Positions 30,101 through 39,979 of a stretch of 64,000 bases of DNA are shown in pieces. The DNA comes from Colletes latitarsis (Eukaryota; Arthropoda; Insecta; Hymenoptera; Colletidae): NCBI RefSeq assembly GCF_051014445.1, contig NW_027488365.1, positions 42,356,001 to 42,420,000 on the forward strand. Reading direction: 5' to 3'. Within the stretch, counting starts at the first letter, position 1; each line of letters starts with the position of its first letter. The notes beneath the pieces were generated by a model that was not told the DNA's origin, did not search any database, and saw only the letters and a list, made by a program, of their open reading frames with translations. The translations under genes were made by a program, and so were the position numbers.

Positions 30101-31800
30101 CGCATCTGGCTCATGATTTTGCCTTCTTCGCATACTTGTTGGCCAGATCCTGGGTTTTTTTCGTGTTTGAATCACGTAGTAATGTGGTAACACACTGAAG
30201 CAGTCAATTAAACCTGGTTTCGATCAATATTTTAGAGGATAACACCGGTTAGGTCTGGGTTAGGTCTGGGTTATGCCCGCATCTGGCTCATGATTTTGCC
30301 TTCTTCGCATACTTGTTGGACAGATCCTGGGTTTTTTCCGTGTTTGAATCACGTAGTAATGTGGTACCACACTGAGGCAGTCAATTAAACCTGGTTTCGA
30401 TCAATATTTCAGAGGATAACACCGGTTAGGTCTGGGTTAGGTCCGGGATATGCCCGCATCTGGCTCATGATTTTGCCTTCTTCGCATACTTGTTGACCAG
30501 ATCCTGGGTTTTTTCCGTGTTTGAATCACGTAGTAATGTGGTATCACACTGAGGCAGTCAATTAAACCTGGTTTCGATCAATATTTCAGAGGATAACACC
30601 GGTTAGGTCTGGGTTAGGTCTGGGTTATGCCCGCATCTGGCTCATGATTTTGCCTTCTTCGCATACTTGTTGGCCAGATCCTGGGTTTTTTCCGTGTTTG
30701 AATCACGTAGTAATGTTGTACCACACTGAGGCAGTCAATTAAACCTGGATTCGGACAGTATTTTAGAGGATAACACCGGTTAGGTCTGGGTTAGGTCTGG
30801 GTTAGGTTTGGGTTATGCCCGCATCTGGCTCATGATTTTGCCTTCTTCGCATACTTGTTGGGCAGATCCTGGGTTTTTTTCGTGTTTGAATCACGTAGTA
30901 ATGTGGTAACACACTGAAACTGTCAATTAAACCTGGTTTCGATCAATATTTTAGAGGATAACACCGGTTAGGTCTGGGTTAGGTCTGGGTTAGATTTGGG
31001 TTATGCCCGCATCTGGCTCATGATTTTGCTTTCTTCGCATACTTGTTGGCCAGATCCTGGTTTTTTTTCGTGTTTGAATCACGTAGTAATGTGGCAACAC
31101 AATGAAGCAGTCAATTAACCCTGGTTTCGATCCATATTTTGGAGGATAACACCGGTTAGGTCTGGGTTTCGTCTGGGTTATGCCCGCATCTGGCTCATGA
31201 TTTTGCTTTCTTCGCAAACTTGTTTGCCAGATCCTGGTTTTTTTTCGTGTTTGAATCACGTAGTAATGTGGCAACACAATGAAGCAGTCAATTAACCCTG
31301 GTTTCGATCCATATTTTGGAGGATAACACCGGTTAGGTCTGGGTTAGTTCTGGGTTATGCCCGCATCTGGCTCATGATTTTGCCTTTTTCGCAAACTTTT
31401 TGGCCAGATCCTGGGTTTTTTCCGTGTTTGAATCACGTAGTAATGTGGTACCACACTAAGGTAGTCAATTAAACCTGGTTTCGATCAATATTTCAGAGGA
31501 TAACACCGGTTAGGTCTGGGTTAGGTCGGGGATATGCCCGCATCTGGCTCATGATTTTGCCTTCTTCGCATACTTGTTGGCCAGATCCTGGGTTTTTTTC
31601 GTGTTTGAATCACGTAGTAATGTGGTAACACAATGAAGCAGTCAATTAACCCTGGTTTCGATCAATATTTTGGAGGATAACACCGGTTAGGTATGGGTTA
31701 GGTCTGGGTTATGCCCGCATCTGGCTCATGATTTTGCCTTCTTCGCAAACTTGTTGGCCAGATCCTGGGTTTTTTCCGTGTTTGAATCACGTAGTAATGT
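27155..31800. repeat. Higher-order repeat, 2 x 2,323 bp (13 monomers each)
   Basis: Positions in the first half recur at +2,323, for example 28667 and 30990, and 27138 and 29461. The exchange point is near 29450-29477, where a monomer switches from the 'gttgtagcac' type (as at 18825) to the 'gtggtaccac' type. Boundaries are approximate. Confidence 0.85.
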
Positions 31801-31943
31801 TGTAGCACACTGAGGCAGTCAATTAAACCTGGTTTCGATCAATATTTTAGAGGATAACACCGGTTAGGTCTGGGTTAGGTCTGGGATATGCGCGCATCTG
31901 GCATATACTTTCGCCTTTTTCGCAAACTTGTTGGCTAGATCCT

Positions 31944-31960
31944 GGGTTTTTTCCGTGTTT
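31944..31960. repeat. E4B target-site duplication, 5' copy
   Basis: GGGTTTTTTCCGTGTTT, identical to the E4A TSD and in the same monomer context. Confidence 0.92.
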
Positions 31961-32352
31961 CCCCTCAGGGGCTGTGTTCGGCCAGGTGTCCGGCGCAGTA
32001 CGGGGCGTAGCGACCCCGAGGTACCTGATGCTAATCACACCGTAAACCTCCTGTTGGTCGTCGCAACGACCCATTCACAACTCCATTTTTGGTTTTGTGA
32101 ATGGTACGTGACGGCTGGAGGAGCGGGGGTCTTGGCTTAACCGCCTGGGCCGCGAGGATGGTAACTCTATAAATTACCCTCTAATCCTAAGCTATGGTGC
32201 GCGGCGATGGGATGCATGGTTGGGAGAGAAGGCCCAATTCCTAGCGACCACCTCCGGGGGCACCTGCCGAACCTCCGGAGTACTAGGCTTCCCCAGGTAA
32301 GGCGGCTCTGCCTGGGGTGACCTCACTTCCGACCACACTCGTGGGATGTATT
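31961..32352 (+). promoter_or_regulatory. E4B 5' UTR
   Basis: Same leader as E4A. The two pre-ORF1 hairpins lie at 32252-32280 and 32291-32317, with ORF1 ATG at 32353. Confidence 0.75.
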
Positions 32353-34716
32353 ATGGACTCCAGAATAACAAAACAGGGGGGGAGGGTCGTAGATGGCGAG
32401 GAGAAAGGAGGCAGCGCGGGATCGCGGATCGCGGCCGCTGCTGCCTCACAGCAGGAGGAAAAGGCGGCGGGTCTGACGGTAAGAGGCAAGGCAGATCAGG
32501 TGCAGCGCACGAGTCAGGCAGGGCCAGGGGAGAGGTATACAGCACGGCGGAAGAGGCAGTTGGATCCTGTAGATCCGGAGTCGGTCTGTGCTGGTAATTC
32601 CGCCTCTTCGGGGGAGTGGCGGAACGTCACAGGCGGTAAGACGAGGATAAAGAGAAAGGACTTATTGGGGGAGGCTCTCCGGCAGGAGATTATGAAAAAG
32701 GAGGCGATGACCTTGTCCGTCGAAATATGCGACGAGACGGACAAGGTCATTGAGGTCGCTGAACGGTCCGCCAACCTCAAGGGCACCTGTGTACGCGACT
32801 TAAAGTTCGCGGCGGAATTTATCCGCGCCGCGACAACAGAACTGAGAAGTCGTGCGGCACCCATGGTAAACCAAGTGGCCTTGGAGGAGGAAGGCGAGAG
32901 GATGGCCTCTCAAATTCGCCAACTGACTGGGGAGCTGGCGGCTACAAGAAGCGAGCTAGAGGCGGTGAGGAGCCGAAGTGTCGGCGCGACACCCTCGTCT
33001 CCGTCCTTGTCGGAAGGCGTTGAAGTCTGTCCAGCCCAGTTGGCTTCCAAGGAGGCCAGGACCGCTGACAGCGCAATAGCAGCGAGGAGTGACGGAGGTG
33101 ATTTCTCCCCGATTTCCGCTGATGTTGTCGCCCTGATAAAGGGTATCGAGGCCGCTATGGAGGCGCGGTTCCAGGCTATGAGGGAGGAGCTGCTCTCCTC
33201 TCTCAGACGCTCCACCGTTACCTCCTCGCTGTCGAAACGAGTTGGTCCGGCATCTGCGTCGAAGCAAAAGCGTCAGATGCCGGTGATTGGTGGGACTACC
33301 CAGCAGAAAGTGGCGGCGACTGGCCTAACTAGGTCGCAAAAAAGGAACGCCCAAAGGAGGCGGGCGCTAGAGAGGAAGAAGCAGGAGGCGGCAGCACTCC
33401 CTTCCGCCTCTAGAACGGTAGGCCAGCAGACTACGCGGCACATTCCGGCGACGGTCCGCAGGGGCAGGATGCCGTCGTCATCATCGTTGTTGTGTTCCTC
33501 TCCAACTGCAGCCCTTGCACCAGTTCCTTTGGCCTCCCCTTCTCAGGCGGCCAAGGTGGGTCACGGAACCTGGGCGGATGCTGTGAGGCGGGGCAAGCAG
33601 GCCCCGAAGTCGGCCCAGGTCTCGCCTCCTGCGTCCCAGCAGCAGCGATCAAGGAGGACTGGATGTCAACCACAGGGGAGGACTGCAAGGAAGGCCCCGG
33701 TGGTCGGCCGCGCGCCGAAAATGGCTGCCGTGACCCTCGAGGTCACGGATGGGGCAACTGAAGTCCTGGCCTCGGCAATGACCCGAGCGCGGGCAAATAT
33801 TAAGCTGACGGACCTTGGCATTGCCGAGGTCAGAACAAAGAGGGCAATAACTGGGGGTTTAATCTTAGAGATCCCCGGGCCCGAGGGGGAAGCTAAGGCT
33901 GATGCCCTGGCCTTCGAAATGAAGAAGGCCCTGGCCGAGATGGCGGTCAGGGTGGCCCGACCTACCAAGCGGACTGAGTTGCGTATGAGCGGCTTGGACG
34001 ATGCCACCACTCCAGCGGAGGTCCGCGGAGCTATGGCGGCTCTGGGGGAATGCCCAGAGGACGGAGTCCAGGTGGGGGATATCCGCCGGACTCCCACAAC
34101 TCTGGGCACTGTATGGGTAAGGTGCCCCATCAAGGCCGCCCGAATAATAGTGGCGGCTGGAAGGGTAAAGGTTGGGTGGACATCCGCGAGAGTGGAGGTC
34201 CTAGCACCGCGTCCACTGCAGTGCTACCGCTGCCTAGAGACAGGACATGTTAGACAGCGGTGCACGGCGACGGTGGATCGGAGTGGCCGCTGCTACAGAT
34301 GCGGCTCCCCCGACCACCACGCCAAGCAGTGTGGCGCGGCGTCCCCGGTATGTCCGTTGTGTATTGATATACCGGGGAGACCTACGGGGCACCGATTAGG
34401 GGGGCCGAGTTGTGCTCCCCCGCCTAGGCAGGGCCGCCGAGGGCGTGCAACGGGGATGGCAAAGGGGCCTAAAGCCCCCGACAATCAAAGGGGAGAGACC
34501 GCTCTGGCCCCTCCAACTACTGTGCTGAAACAAGTGGAGAGGGTAGCTGTGTCACCTGCTGTCAAACAGGGAGATGCCGCTGCGGCCTCCCCGTCGATGG
34601 AGGTGGACGAAGCTGTCGGGGGGGATGGGCTCCTCCTGGCGTCGCAGTCGAAGGAGGAGGGGGAACGCCCCACCCCAACCGAGAATAAAGGCCTGGAGGA
34701 GGCTGTGAATGCTTAA
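32353..34716 (+). CDS. E4B ORF1 protein, gag-like with three CCHC zinc knuckles
   Basis: This 787-residue protein is identical in translation to E4A ORF1. It has a charged, possibly coiled-coil N-terminal part, a basic middle, the ITGGLILEIPG/ELRMSGLDD block and knuckles from residue 624 (CYRCLETGHVRQRC, CYRCGSPDHHAKQC, CPLC). The start at ATG 32353 is chosen for the same spacing from the leader hairpins. Its TAA (34714-34716) is followed by AG, the same altered junction as in E4A. Confidence 0.87.
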   Translation: MDSRITKQGGRVVDGEEKGGSAGSRIAAAAASQQEEKAAGLTVRGKADQVQRTSQAGPGERYTARRKRQLDPVDPESVCAGNSASSGEWRNVTGGKTRIKRKDLLGEALRQEIMKKEAMTLSVEICDETDKVIEVAERSANLKGTCVRDLKFAAEFIRAATTELRSRAAPMVNQVALEEEGERMASQIRQLTGELAATRSELEAVRSRSVGATPSSPSLSEGVEVCPAQLASKEARTADSAIAARSDGGDFSPISADVVALIKGIEAAMEARFQAMREELLSSLRRSTVTSSLSKRVGPASASKQKRQMPVIGGTTQQKVAATGLTRSQKRNAQRRRALERKKQEAAALPSASRTVGQQTTRHIPATVRRGRMPSSSSLLCSSPTAALAPVPLASPSQAAKVGHGTWADAVRRGKQAPKSAQVSPPASQQQRSRRTGCQPQGRTARKAPVVGRAPKMAAVTLEVTDGATEVLASAMTRARANIKLTDLGIAEVRTKRAITGGLILEIPGPEGEAKADALAFEMKKALAEMAVRVARPTKRTELRMSGLDDATTPAEVRGAMAALGECPEDGVQVGDIRRTPTTLGTVWVRCPIKAARIIVAAGRVKVGWTSARVEVLAPRPLQCYRCLETGHVRQRCTATVDRSGRCYRCGSPDHHAKQCGAASPVCPLCIDIPGRPTGHRLGGPSCAPPPRQGRRGRATGMAKGPKAPDNQRGETALAPPTTVLKQVERVAVSPAVKQGDAAAASPSMEVDEAVGGDGLLLASQSKEEGERPTPTENKGLEEAVNA

Positions 34717-37700
34717 AGTTCACTCTCCTGCAAGCCAATTTGGCGAGGGCCCGCAGGGCACACGACATGTTCGTCCACACCCTGCGGGCCCGAAGGGTAG
34801 GCTTGGCCATCGCCACTGAGCCGTACACAGTTCTTGATCAGCCCAATTGGATCGGGAGCCTGTGCGGTTTGGTGGCGATGGTCTGGGCGTGGCCGCCAGA
34901 CTCTCCTTCCCTATCCATCTTGTTCTGTGGGGAGGGGGTGCTGGCAGTCCAATGGGGGACCATCGCGGTTGTTGGTTGCTATGTGTCGCCCAACTGCGAC
35001 CTCGCCACATATGCGGCATACCTGAGCGGGGTGGGCGATTGTATCAGGAGATGCCTACCCCGCCCAGTATTGGTCCTGGGGGACTTCAATGCTCATGCAG
35101 CTGCATGGGGCAACCCCAGGACCAGCCGCCGTGGCGAGGCGCTTTTGGGGTGGGCGGCCGAGCACGACCTCCGGCTGGTGAATCGGGGCTCCGAGGCCAC
35201 GTTCGTAGGACCGCAGGGAACGTCCATCATCGATTTGGCGTGGGCAACCCCTGCGGCCCTGCGACTCGTGTCGGGTTGGCGAGTGGCCGTAGAGGTGGCC
35301 ACACTTAGTGACCACCTCTATATCACCATGTCGGTGAGGGCCACCCCGGCGCGAAGAGAGCCCCTGGGCCGGAGGCGTGTAGCAGATGCCGTGGCCCAAT
35401 CGCGATGGTCCCTCAAGAGGGTGAGTTGGGCGATGGCGGAGGCAGCCGCAACAGTGGCAGCTTGGTCCCAGCCAGAGGATGGACCCGTCGACGACGTCGA
35501 GCGGGAGGCCGAGTGGTTCCGGGGCAAGTTCAAGGAGGTGTGCGATGCCTCCATGCCCCGGGCCAGGCCTCCCAGAACCCAGGGCGCGGCGTATTGGTGG
35601 TCGCCGCACATCGAGCTGTGCAACGCTCGATGTGTGCGCGCCCGCCGTAGATATACCCGCGCCCGGAGATCACGTCGTCGACGCCCGACCGCGGAACAGA
35701 TGGCGCAGATATACGAGGAGTTCGCCATAGAGCGGCGGAATCTCCAACGCGCCATCCGAGACGCCAAGGCACGGGCATGGAAAGACCTCCTCGGGGAACT
35801 GAACAGAGATCCGTGGGGGCGCCCGTACAGGCTTGTAATGGACAAGCTTCGTCCATGGGCGCCCCCTCTGACGGAGACTCTCGACCTCCAGTTTTTAGAG
35901 GAGGTGGTATCAACCCTGTTCCCGGGGTCTAACCGGGTTGGGGTACCACCTCCTCGAGAACCCTGGGACCCTGCCATCTGGTCCCAGGAACTGGAGGTCA
36001 CCCCCGAGGAGATGGGCCGGGCCGTTCGTCGGATGAGGGCTCGGAGGGTTGCTCCGGGTCCCGACGGCGTGCCCGGCCAGGTGTTGGCCTGTGCCCTTGG
36101 CGTCTTGAGCCCGCGGTTTGGGAGGCTGCTTAGCGGTTGCCTCCGCCGAGGGGAATTCCCCTCGCCCTGGAAGGCGGCGCGGCTGGTCCTTCTTCGGAAG
36201 GCGAGAAGGCCCGCAGGTACGCCCTCTGCGTACCGGCCGGTGTGTTTGTTGGATGAGGCGGGCAAGCTCTTTGAGCGCATAGTGGCTGCCCGCCTCTCCA
36301 ACCACCTGTCCACAGTGGGACCCGACTTGGCCCCCTGCCAATTCGGCTTTAGAGAGGGACGGTCCACCCTTGATGCCATCGAGCTGGTCCGTTCCCTCTC
36401 TCAGGGGGCAACCTCCCAGGGTAGGGTGGTTCTGGCGATATCACTTGATATCGTCAATGCCTTTAACACCCTGCCCTGGGAGGCGATTATGGGGGCGCTA
36501 GAGTTTCATCGGGTGCCCCCATATCTGAGGAGGATAGTTGGGTCCTACCTGAGCGACAGGTGGATCAGTTGCACCGGCCGAGACGGAGTTACGATGCGGA
36601 GGGGGGTTGTACGCGGTGTTCCGCAGGGGTCGGTTCTAGGACCCTTGCTATGGAACATCGGGTACGACTCGGTACTGCGGGCCCCTCTGCCCACTGACGT
36701 AGCGCTGGCGTGTTATGCCGATGACACGCTGGTGCTCGTCAGCGGGTCAGACTGGAGAGGGACAGCGCGCGCCGCGGAGGTGGCGGTGGCCACCGTCGTC
36801 GCCGAAATCCGCAGGCTGGGCCTAGAGGTGGCACCCCAGAAAACGGAGGCCATGTACTTTCAAAAACTTGGCCCCCGTGGGGTTCCGCCGGCCGGCCTGC
36901 GGATCCGAGTTGGGACAGCGTACGTCGAGGTGAAGGCCCATATGAAGTATCTGGGCCTGATCCTCGACAGCCGTTGGCGCTTCATCGAGCATTTCGACCG
37001 CTTGGCCCCTCGTGTTGAGAGGGCGGCTGCCGCGTTAGGCCGCCTTCTTCCGAATATCGGGGGGCTTGATGCTGGAGTCCGCCGCCTCTATGTGGAGGTG
37101 GTGCGTTCAATTGCCCTCTACGGGGCCCCAATTTGGGCCCCGCAACTGGATGCCAGCCGGCGCAGCACGGAGATGCTGCGCCGCGTCAACCGTCGGCTGG
37201 CAATCCGGGTGGTAAGAGGGTATCGCACCATCTCCCACGAGGCGGCGACTACCCTGGCGTGTCTCCCGCCCTTGGAGCTCCTAGCCTGGAGAAACCAATT
37301 GGTTTTCCGGCATTCCAGGGAGCTTCAGGAGGCTGGGAGGCCGCCAGAGGAGAGGAGGCAATCGGTCGAAGCGACGAGGCGCCATGCCCAACGGACCGTT
37401 TTGTTTGTGTGGTTCTGCCAACTAATTCAGGCTGGTGGAGCCGCACAACGCTCCGTTGGTGCAGTCCTGCTACATTGGCAAGAGTGGCAGGACAAACCGG
37501 GTAGGCTGTCCTACAGGATGACACAGGTGCTCACCGGGCATGGTTGCTTTGGTGAGTACCTGTGTCGAATCGGGAAGGAGGCGACGGCGGTGTGCCACCA
37601 CTGTGGGGGCCCTCAAGACACGGCGCAGCACACGTTGGCAGCCTGCCCAGCGTGGGCAGACGAGCGCCGTGTCCTGCAACAGGAAGTTGGGAGGAACCTC

Positions 37701-37898
37701 TCGCTGGCCACAGTAATTGGCAAGATGGTGGCCAGCGAGAGGACATGGCAAGTGGTGGCCTCCTTCTGTGAGGTAGTTATGTCACAGAAGGAGGCCGCCG
37801 AGCGGGCGCGCGAGCTGGCCGCGCATCCCGCTCGGAGAGGGAGGGCTCGGAGAGGGGCGAGGGCGAGGCGACTTTCGCCTCCTGGCCCCCTTCAGTAG
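34716..37898 (+). CDS. E4B ORF2: endonuclease-reverse transcriptase, start codon lost (AAG)
   Basis: The frame and translation are identical to E4A ORF2: 1,060 codons from the AAG that replaces ATG. The APE endonuclease, the reverse transcriptase with YADD at 667-670 and the C-terminal C-x2-C-x8-H-x4-C motif are all present. The first in-frame ATG is at 34767, after the conserved Asn motif. That the AAG is shared by both copies shows only that it predates the segment duplication. It is not independent evidence that the start is functional. Confidence 0.9.
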   Translation, partial: KFTLLQANLARARRAHDMFVHTLRARRVGLAIATEPYTVLDQPNWIGSLCGLVAMVWAWPPDSPSLSILFCGEGVLAVQWGTIAVVGCYVSPNCDLATYAAYLSGVGDCIRRCLPRPVLVLGDFNAHAAAWGNPRTSRRGEALLGWAAEHDLRLVNRGSEATFVGPQGTSIIDLAWATPAALRLVSGWRVAVEVATLSDHLYITMSVRATPARREPLGRRRVADAVAQSRWSLKRVSWAMAEAAATVAAWSQPEDGPVDDVEREAEWFRGKFKEVCDASMPRARPPRTQGAAYWWSPHIELCNARCVRARRRYTRARRSRRRRPTAEQMAQIYEEFAIERRNLQRAIRDAKARAWKDLLGELNRDPWGRPYRLVMDKLRPWAPPLTETLDLQFLEEVVSTLFPGSNRVGVPPPREPWDPAIWSQELEVTPEEMGRAVRRMRARRVAPGPDGVPGQVLACALGVLSPRFGRLLSGCLRRGEFPSPWKAARLVLLRKARRPAGTPSAYRPVCLLDEAGKLFERIVAARLSNHLSTVGPDLAPCQFGFREGRSTLDAIELVRSLSQGATSQGRVVLAISLDIVNAFNTLPWEAIMGALEFHRVPPYLRRIVGSYLSDRWISCTGRDGVTMRRGVVRGVPQGSVLGPLLWNIGYDSVLRAPLPTDVALACYADDTLVLVSGSDWRGTARAAEVAVATVVAEIRRLGLEVAPQKTEAMYFQKLGPRGVPPAGLRIRVGTAYVEVKAHMKYLGLILDSRWRFIEHFDRLAPRVERAAAALGRLLPNIGGLDAGVRRLYVEVVRSIALYGAPIWAPQLDASRRSTEMLRRVNRRLAIRVVRGYRTISHEAATTLACLPPLELLAWRNQLVFRHSRELQEAGRPPEERRQSVEATRRHAQRTVLFVWFCQLIQAGGAAQRSVGAVLLHWQEWQDKPGRLSYRMTQVLTGHGCFGEYLCRIGKEATAVCHHCGGPQDTAQHTLAACPAWADERRVLQQEVGRNLSLATVIGKMVASERTWQVVASFCEVVMSQKEAAERARELAAHPARRGRARRGARARRLSPPGPLQ

Positions 37899-38285
37899 CT
37901 CCTGAAGAGGTGGGGCGGCCCGTCAGCTTTCACCTCCGGCCACCACGTCGATGGCCGGGGGATGGACGGGCTGCCCGTGGGGGTTGCAGGTGCTCGGCGT
38001 TAGGGGCCCGAGCAGCGAAGTCAGCCCCGGGGCCGCGGGCGTCGGGTGACCTGGCGTCCGCGGCGGAGAAATAAGGGGGGAATGATACGTTGTCGTTCCC
38101 CCCGGGATGAGCCTCGACAGGCAAGGCGCGGCGGGGGACTCTGTGATGTCTCACTAGAGTTCCCGGTCCCCCGCCGCAGCGCCCGAGGACGGTCACCGTG
38201 GGGTTTTAGCCGGTAGGAGTCCGGCACTACCCCGAGGCCCACCCCTACTTAAGGGCCTCGGGGTGTCCATGAGGATTTCCCCACG

Positions 38286-38314
<29 letters not shown>
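37899..38314 (+). promoter_or_regulatory. E4B 3' UTR, structured, with poly(A) tail
   Basis: Same as E4A. The long stem lies at 38128-38139 with 38166-38177, and the terminal closing stem at 38197-38203 with 38279-38285. The A-run is 38287-38314. Confidence 0.75.
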
Positions 38315-38317
<3 letters not shown>

Positions 38318-38331
38318 TTTTTTCCGTGTTT
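38315..38331. repeat. E4B target-site duplication, 3' copy
   Basis: GGGTTTTTTCCGTGTTT directly after the poly(A), identical to 31944-31960. Confidence 0.92.
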
Positions 38332-39979
38332 GAATCACGTAGTAATGTGGTACCACACTGAGGTAGTCAATTAAACCTGGTATCGATCAATATTTCAGAG
38401 GATAACACCGGTTAGGTCTGGGTTAGGTCCGGGATATGCCCGCATCTGGCTCATGATTTTGCCTTCTTCGCATACTTGTTGGCCCGATCCTGGGTTTTTT
38501 CCGTGTTTGAATCACGTAGTAATGTGGTACCACACTGAGGTAGTCAATTAAACCTGGTATCGATCAATATTTCAGAGGATAACACCGGTTAGGTCTGGGT
38601 TAGGTCCGGGATATGCCCGCATCTGGCTCATGATTTTGCCTTCTTCGCATACTTGTTGGCCCGATCCTGGGTTTTTTCCGTGTTTGAATCACGTAGTAAT
38701 GTGGTACCACACTGAGGCAGTCAACTAAACCTGGTTTCGATCAATATTTTAGAGGATAACACCGGTTAGGTCTGGGTTAGGTCTGGGATATGCGCGCATC
38801 TGGCTTATACTTTCGCCATTTTCGCAAACTTGTTGGCCAGATCCTGGGATTTTTCCGTGTTTGAATCACGTAGTAATGTTGTACCACACTGAGGCAGTCA
38901 ATTAAACCTGGATTCGGACAGTATTTTAGAGGATAACACCGGTTAGGTCTGGGTTAGGTCTGGGTTATGCCCGCATCTGGCTCATGATTTTGCCTTCTTC
39001 GCATACTTGTTGGGCAGATCCTGGGCTTTTTCCTGTTTGAATCACGTAGTAATGTGGTAACACACTGAAACTGTCAATTAAACCTGGTTTCGATCAATAT
39101 TTTAGAGGATAACACCGGTTAGGTCTGGGTTAGGTCTGGGTTAGGTTTGGGTTATGCCCGCATCTGGCTCATGATTTTGCTTTCTTCGCATACTTGTTGG
39201 CCAGATCCTGGGTTTTTTCCGTGTTTGAATCACGTAATAATGTGGTAACACACTGAAGCAGTCAATTAAACCTGGTTTCGATCAATATTTTAGAGGATAA
39301 CACCGGTTAGGTCTGGGTTTCGTCTGGGTTATGCCCGCATCTGGCTCATGATTTTGCCTTCTTCGCAAACTTGTTTGCCAGATCCTGGGTTTTTTCCGTG
39401 TTTGAATCACGTAGTAATGTTGTAGCACACTGAGGCAGTCAATTAAACCTGGTTTCGATCAATATTTTAGAGGATAACACCGGGTAGGTCTGGGTTAGGT
39501 CTGGGATATGCGCGCATCTGGCATATACTTTCGCCTTTTTCGCAAACTTGTTGGCTAGATCCTGGGTTTTTTCCGTGTTTGAATCACGTAGTAATGTGGT
39601 ACCACACTGAGGTAGTCAATTAAACCTGGTTTCGATCAATATTTCAGAGGATAACACCGGTTAAGTCTGGGTTAGGTCCGGGATATGCCCGCATCTGGCT
39701 CATGATTTTGCCTTCTTCGCATACTTGTTGGCCAGATCCTGGGTTTTTTTCGTGTTTGAATCACGTAGTAATGTGGTAACACACTGAAGCAGTCAATTAA
39801 ACCTGGTTTCGATCAATATTTTAGAGGATAACACCGGTTAGGTCTGGGTTAGGTCTGGGTTATGCCCGCATCTGGCTCATGATTTTGCCTTCTTCGCATA
39901 CTTGTTGGCCAGATCCTGGGTTTTTTCCGTGTTTGAATCACGTAGTAATGTGGTACCACACTGAGGCAGTCAATTAAAC

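Larger units (their letters stand above)
25341..31960. repeat. Satellite array (block 3, about 37 monomers)
   Basis: Continuous ~177-bp monomers between E4A and E4B. It contains the end of duplicated segment copy 1, the start of copy 2 (about 26494) and a 2,323-bp higher-order repeat present twice. No gene found. Confidence 0.95.
31961..38314 (+). mobile_element. E4B: duplicate of family-C LINE E4A
   Basis: Every landmark lies exactly 12,974 bp after its E4A counterpart, and the length (6,354 bp), the 28-A tail and the TSD are the same. The translated ORFs are identical. Because flanks and TSD are shared, this copy was made by DNA duplication of a satellite block and not by a second retrotransposition. 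Confidence 0.93.
26494..39313. repeat. Large duplicated segment, copy 2 (satellite + E4B)
   Basis: This is the second copy of 15843-26339, enlarged by a 2,323-bp internal duplication. The LINE, its TSDs and the flanking monomers match copy 1 with no difference that I could see. Either a very recent unequal exchange or an assembly duplication could produce this. Confidence 0.85.

Noticed and set aside
35318..36379. 353-codon minus-strand frame inside E4B (also 22344-23405 in E4A)
   Set aside because: Antisense to conserved endonuclease/RT motifs, with no domain of its own.
31961..38314. E4B as an independent second insertion
   Set aside because: Same TSD, same A-run length and identical flanking monomers on both sides require duplication of the whole segment.
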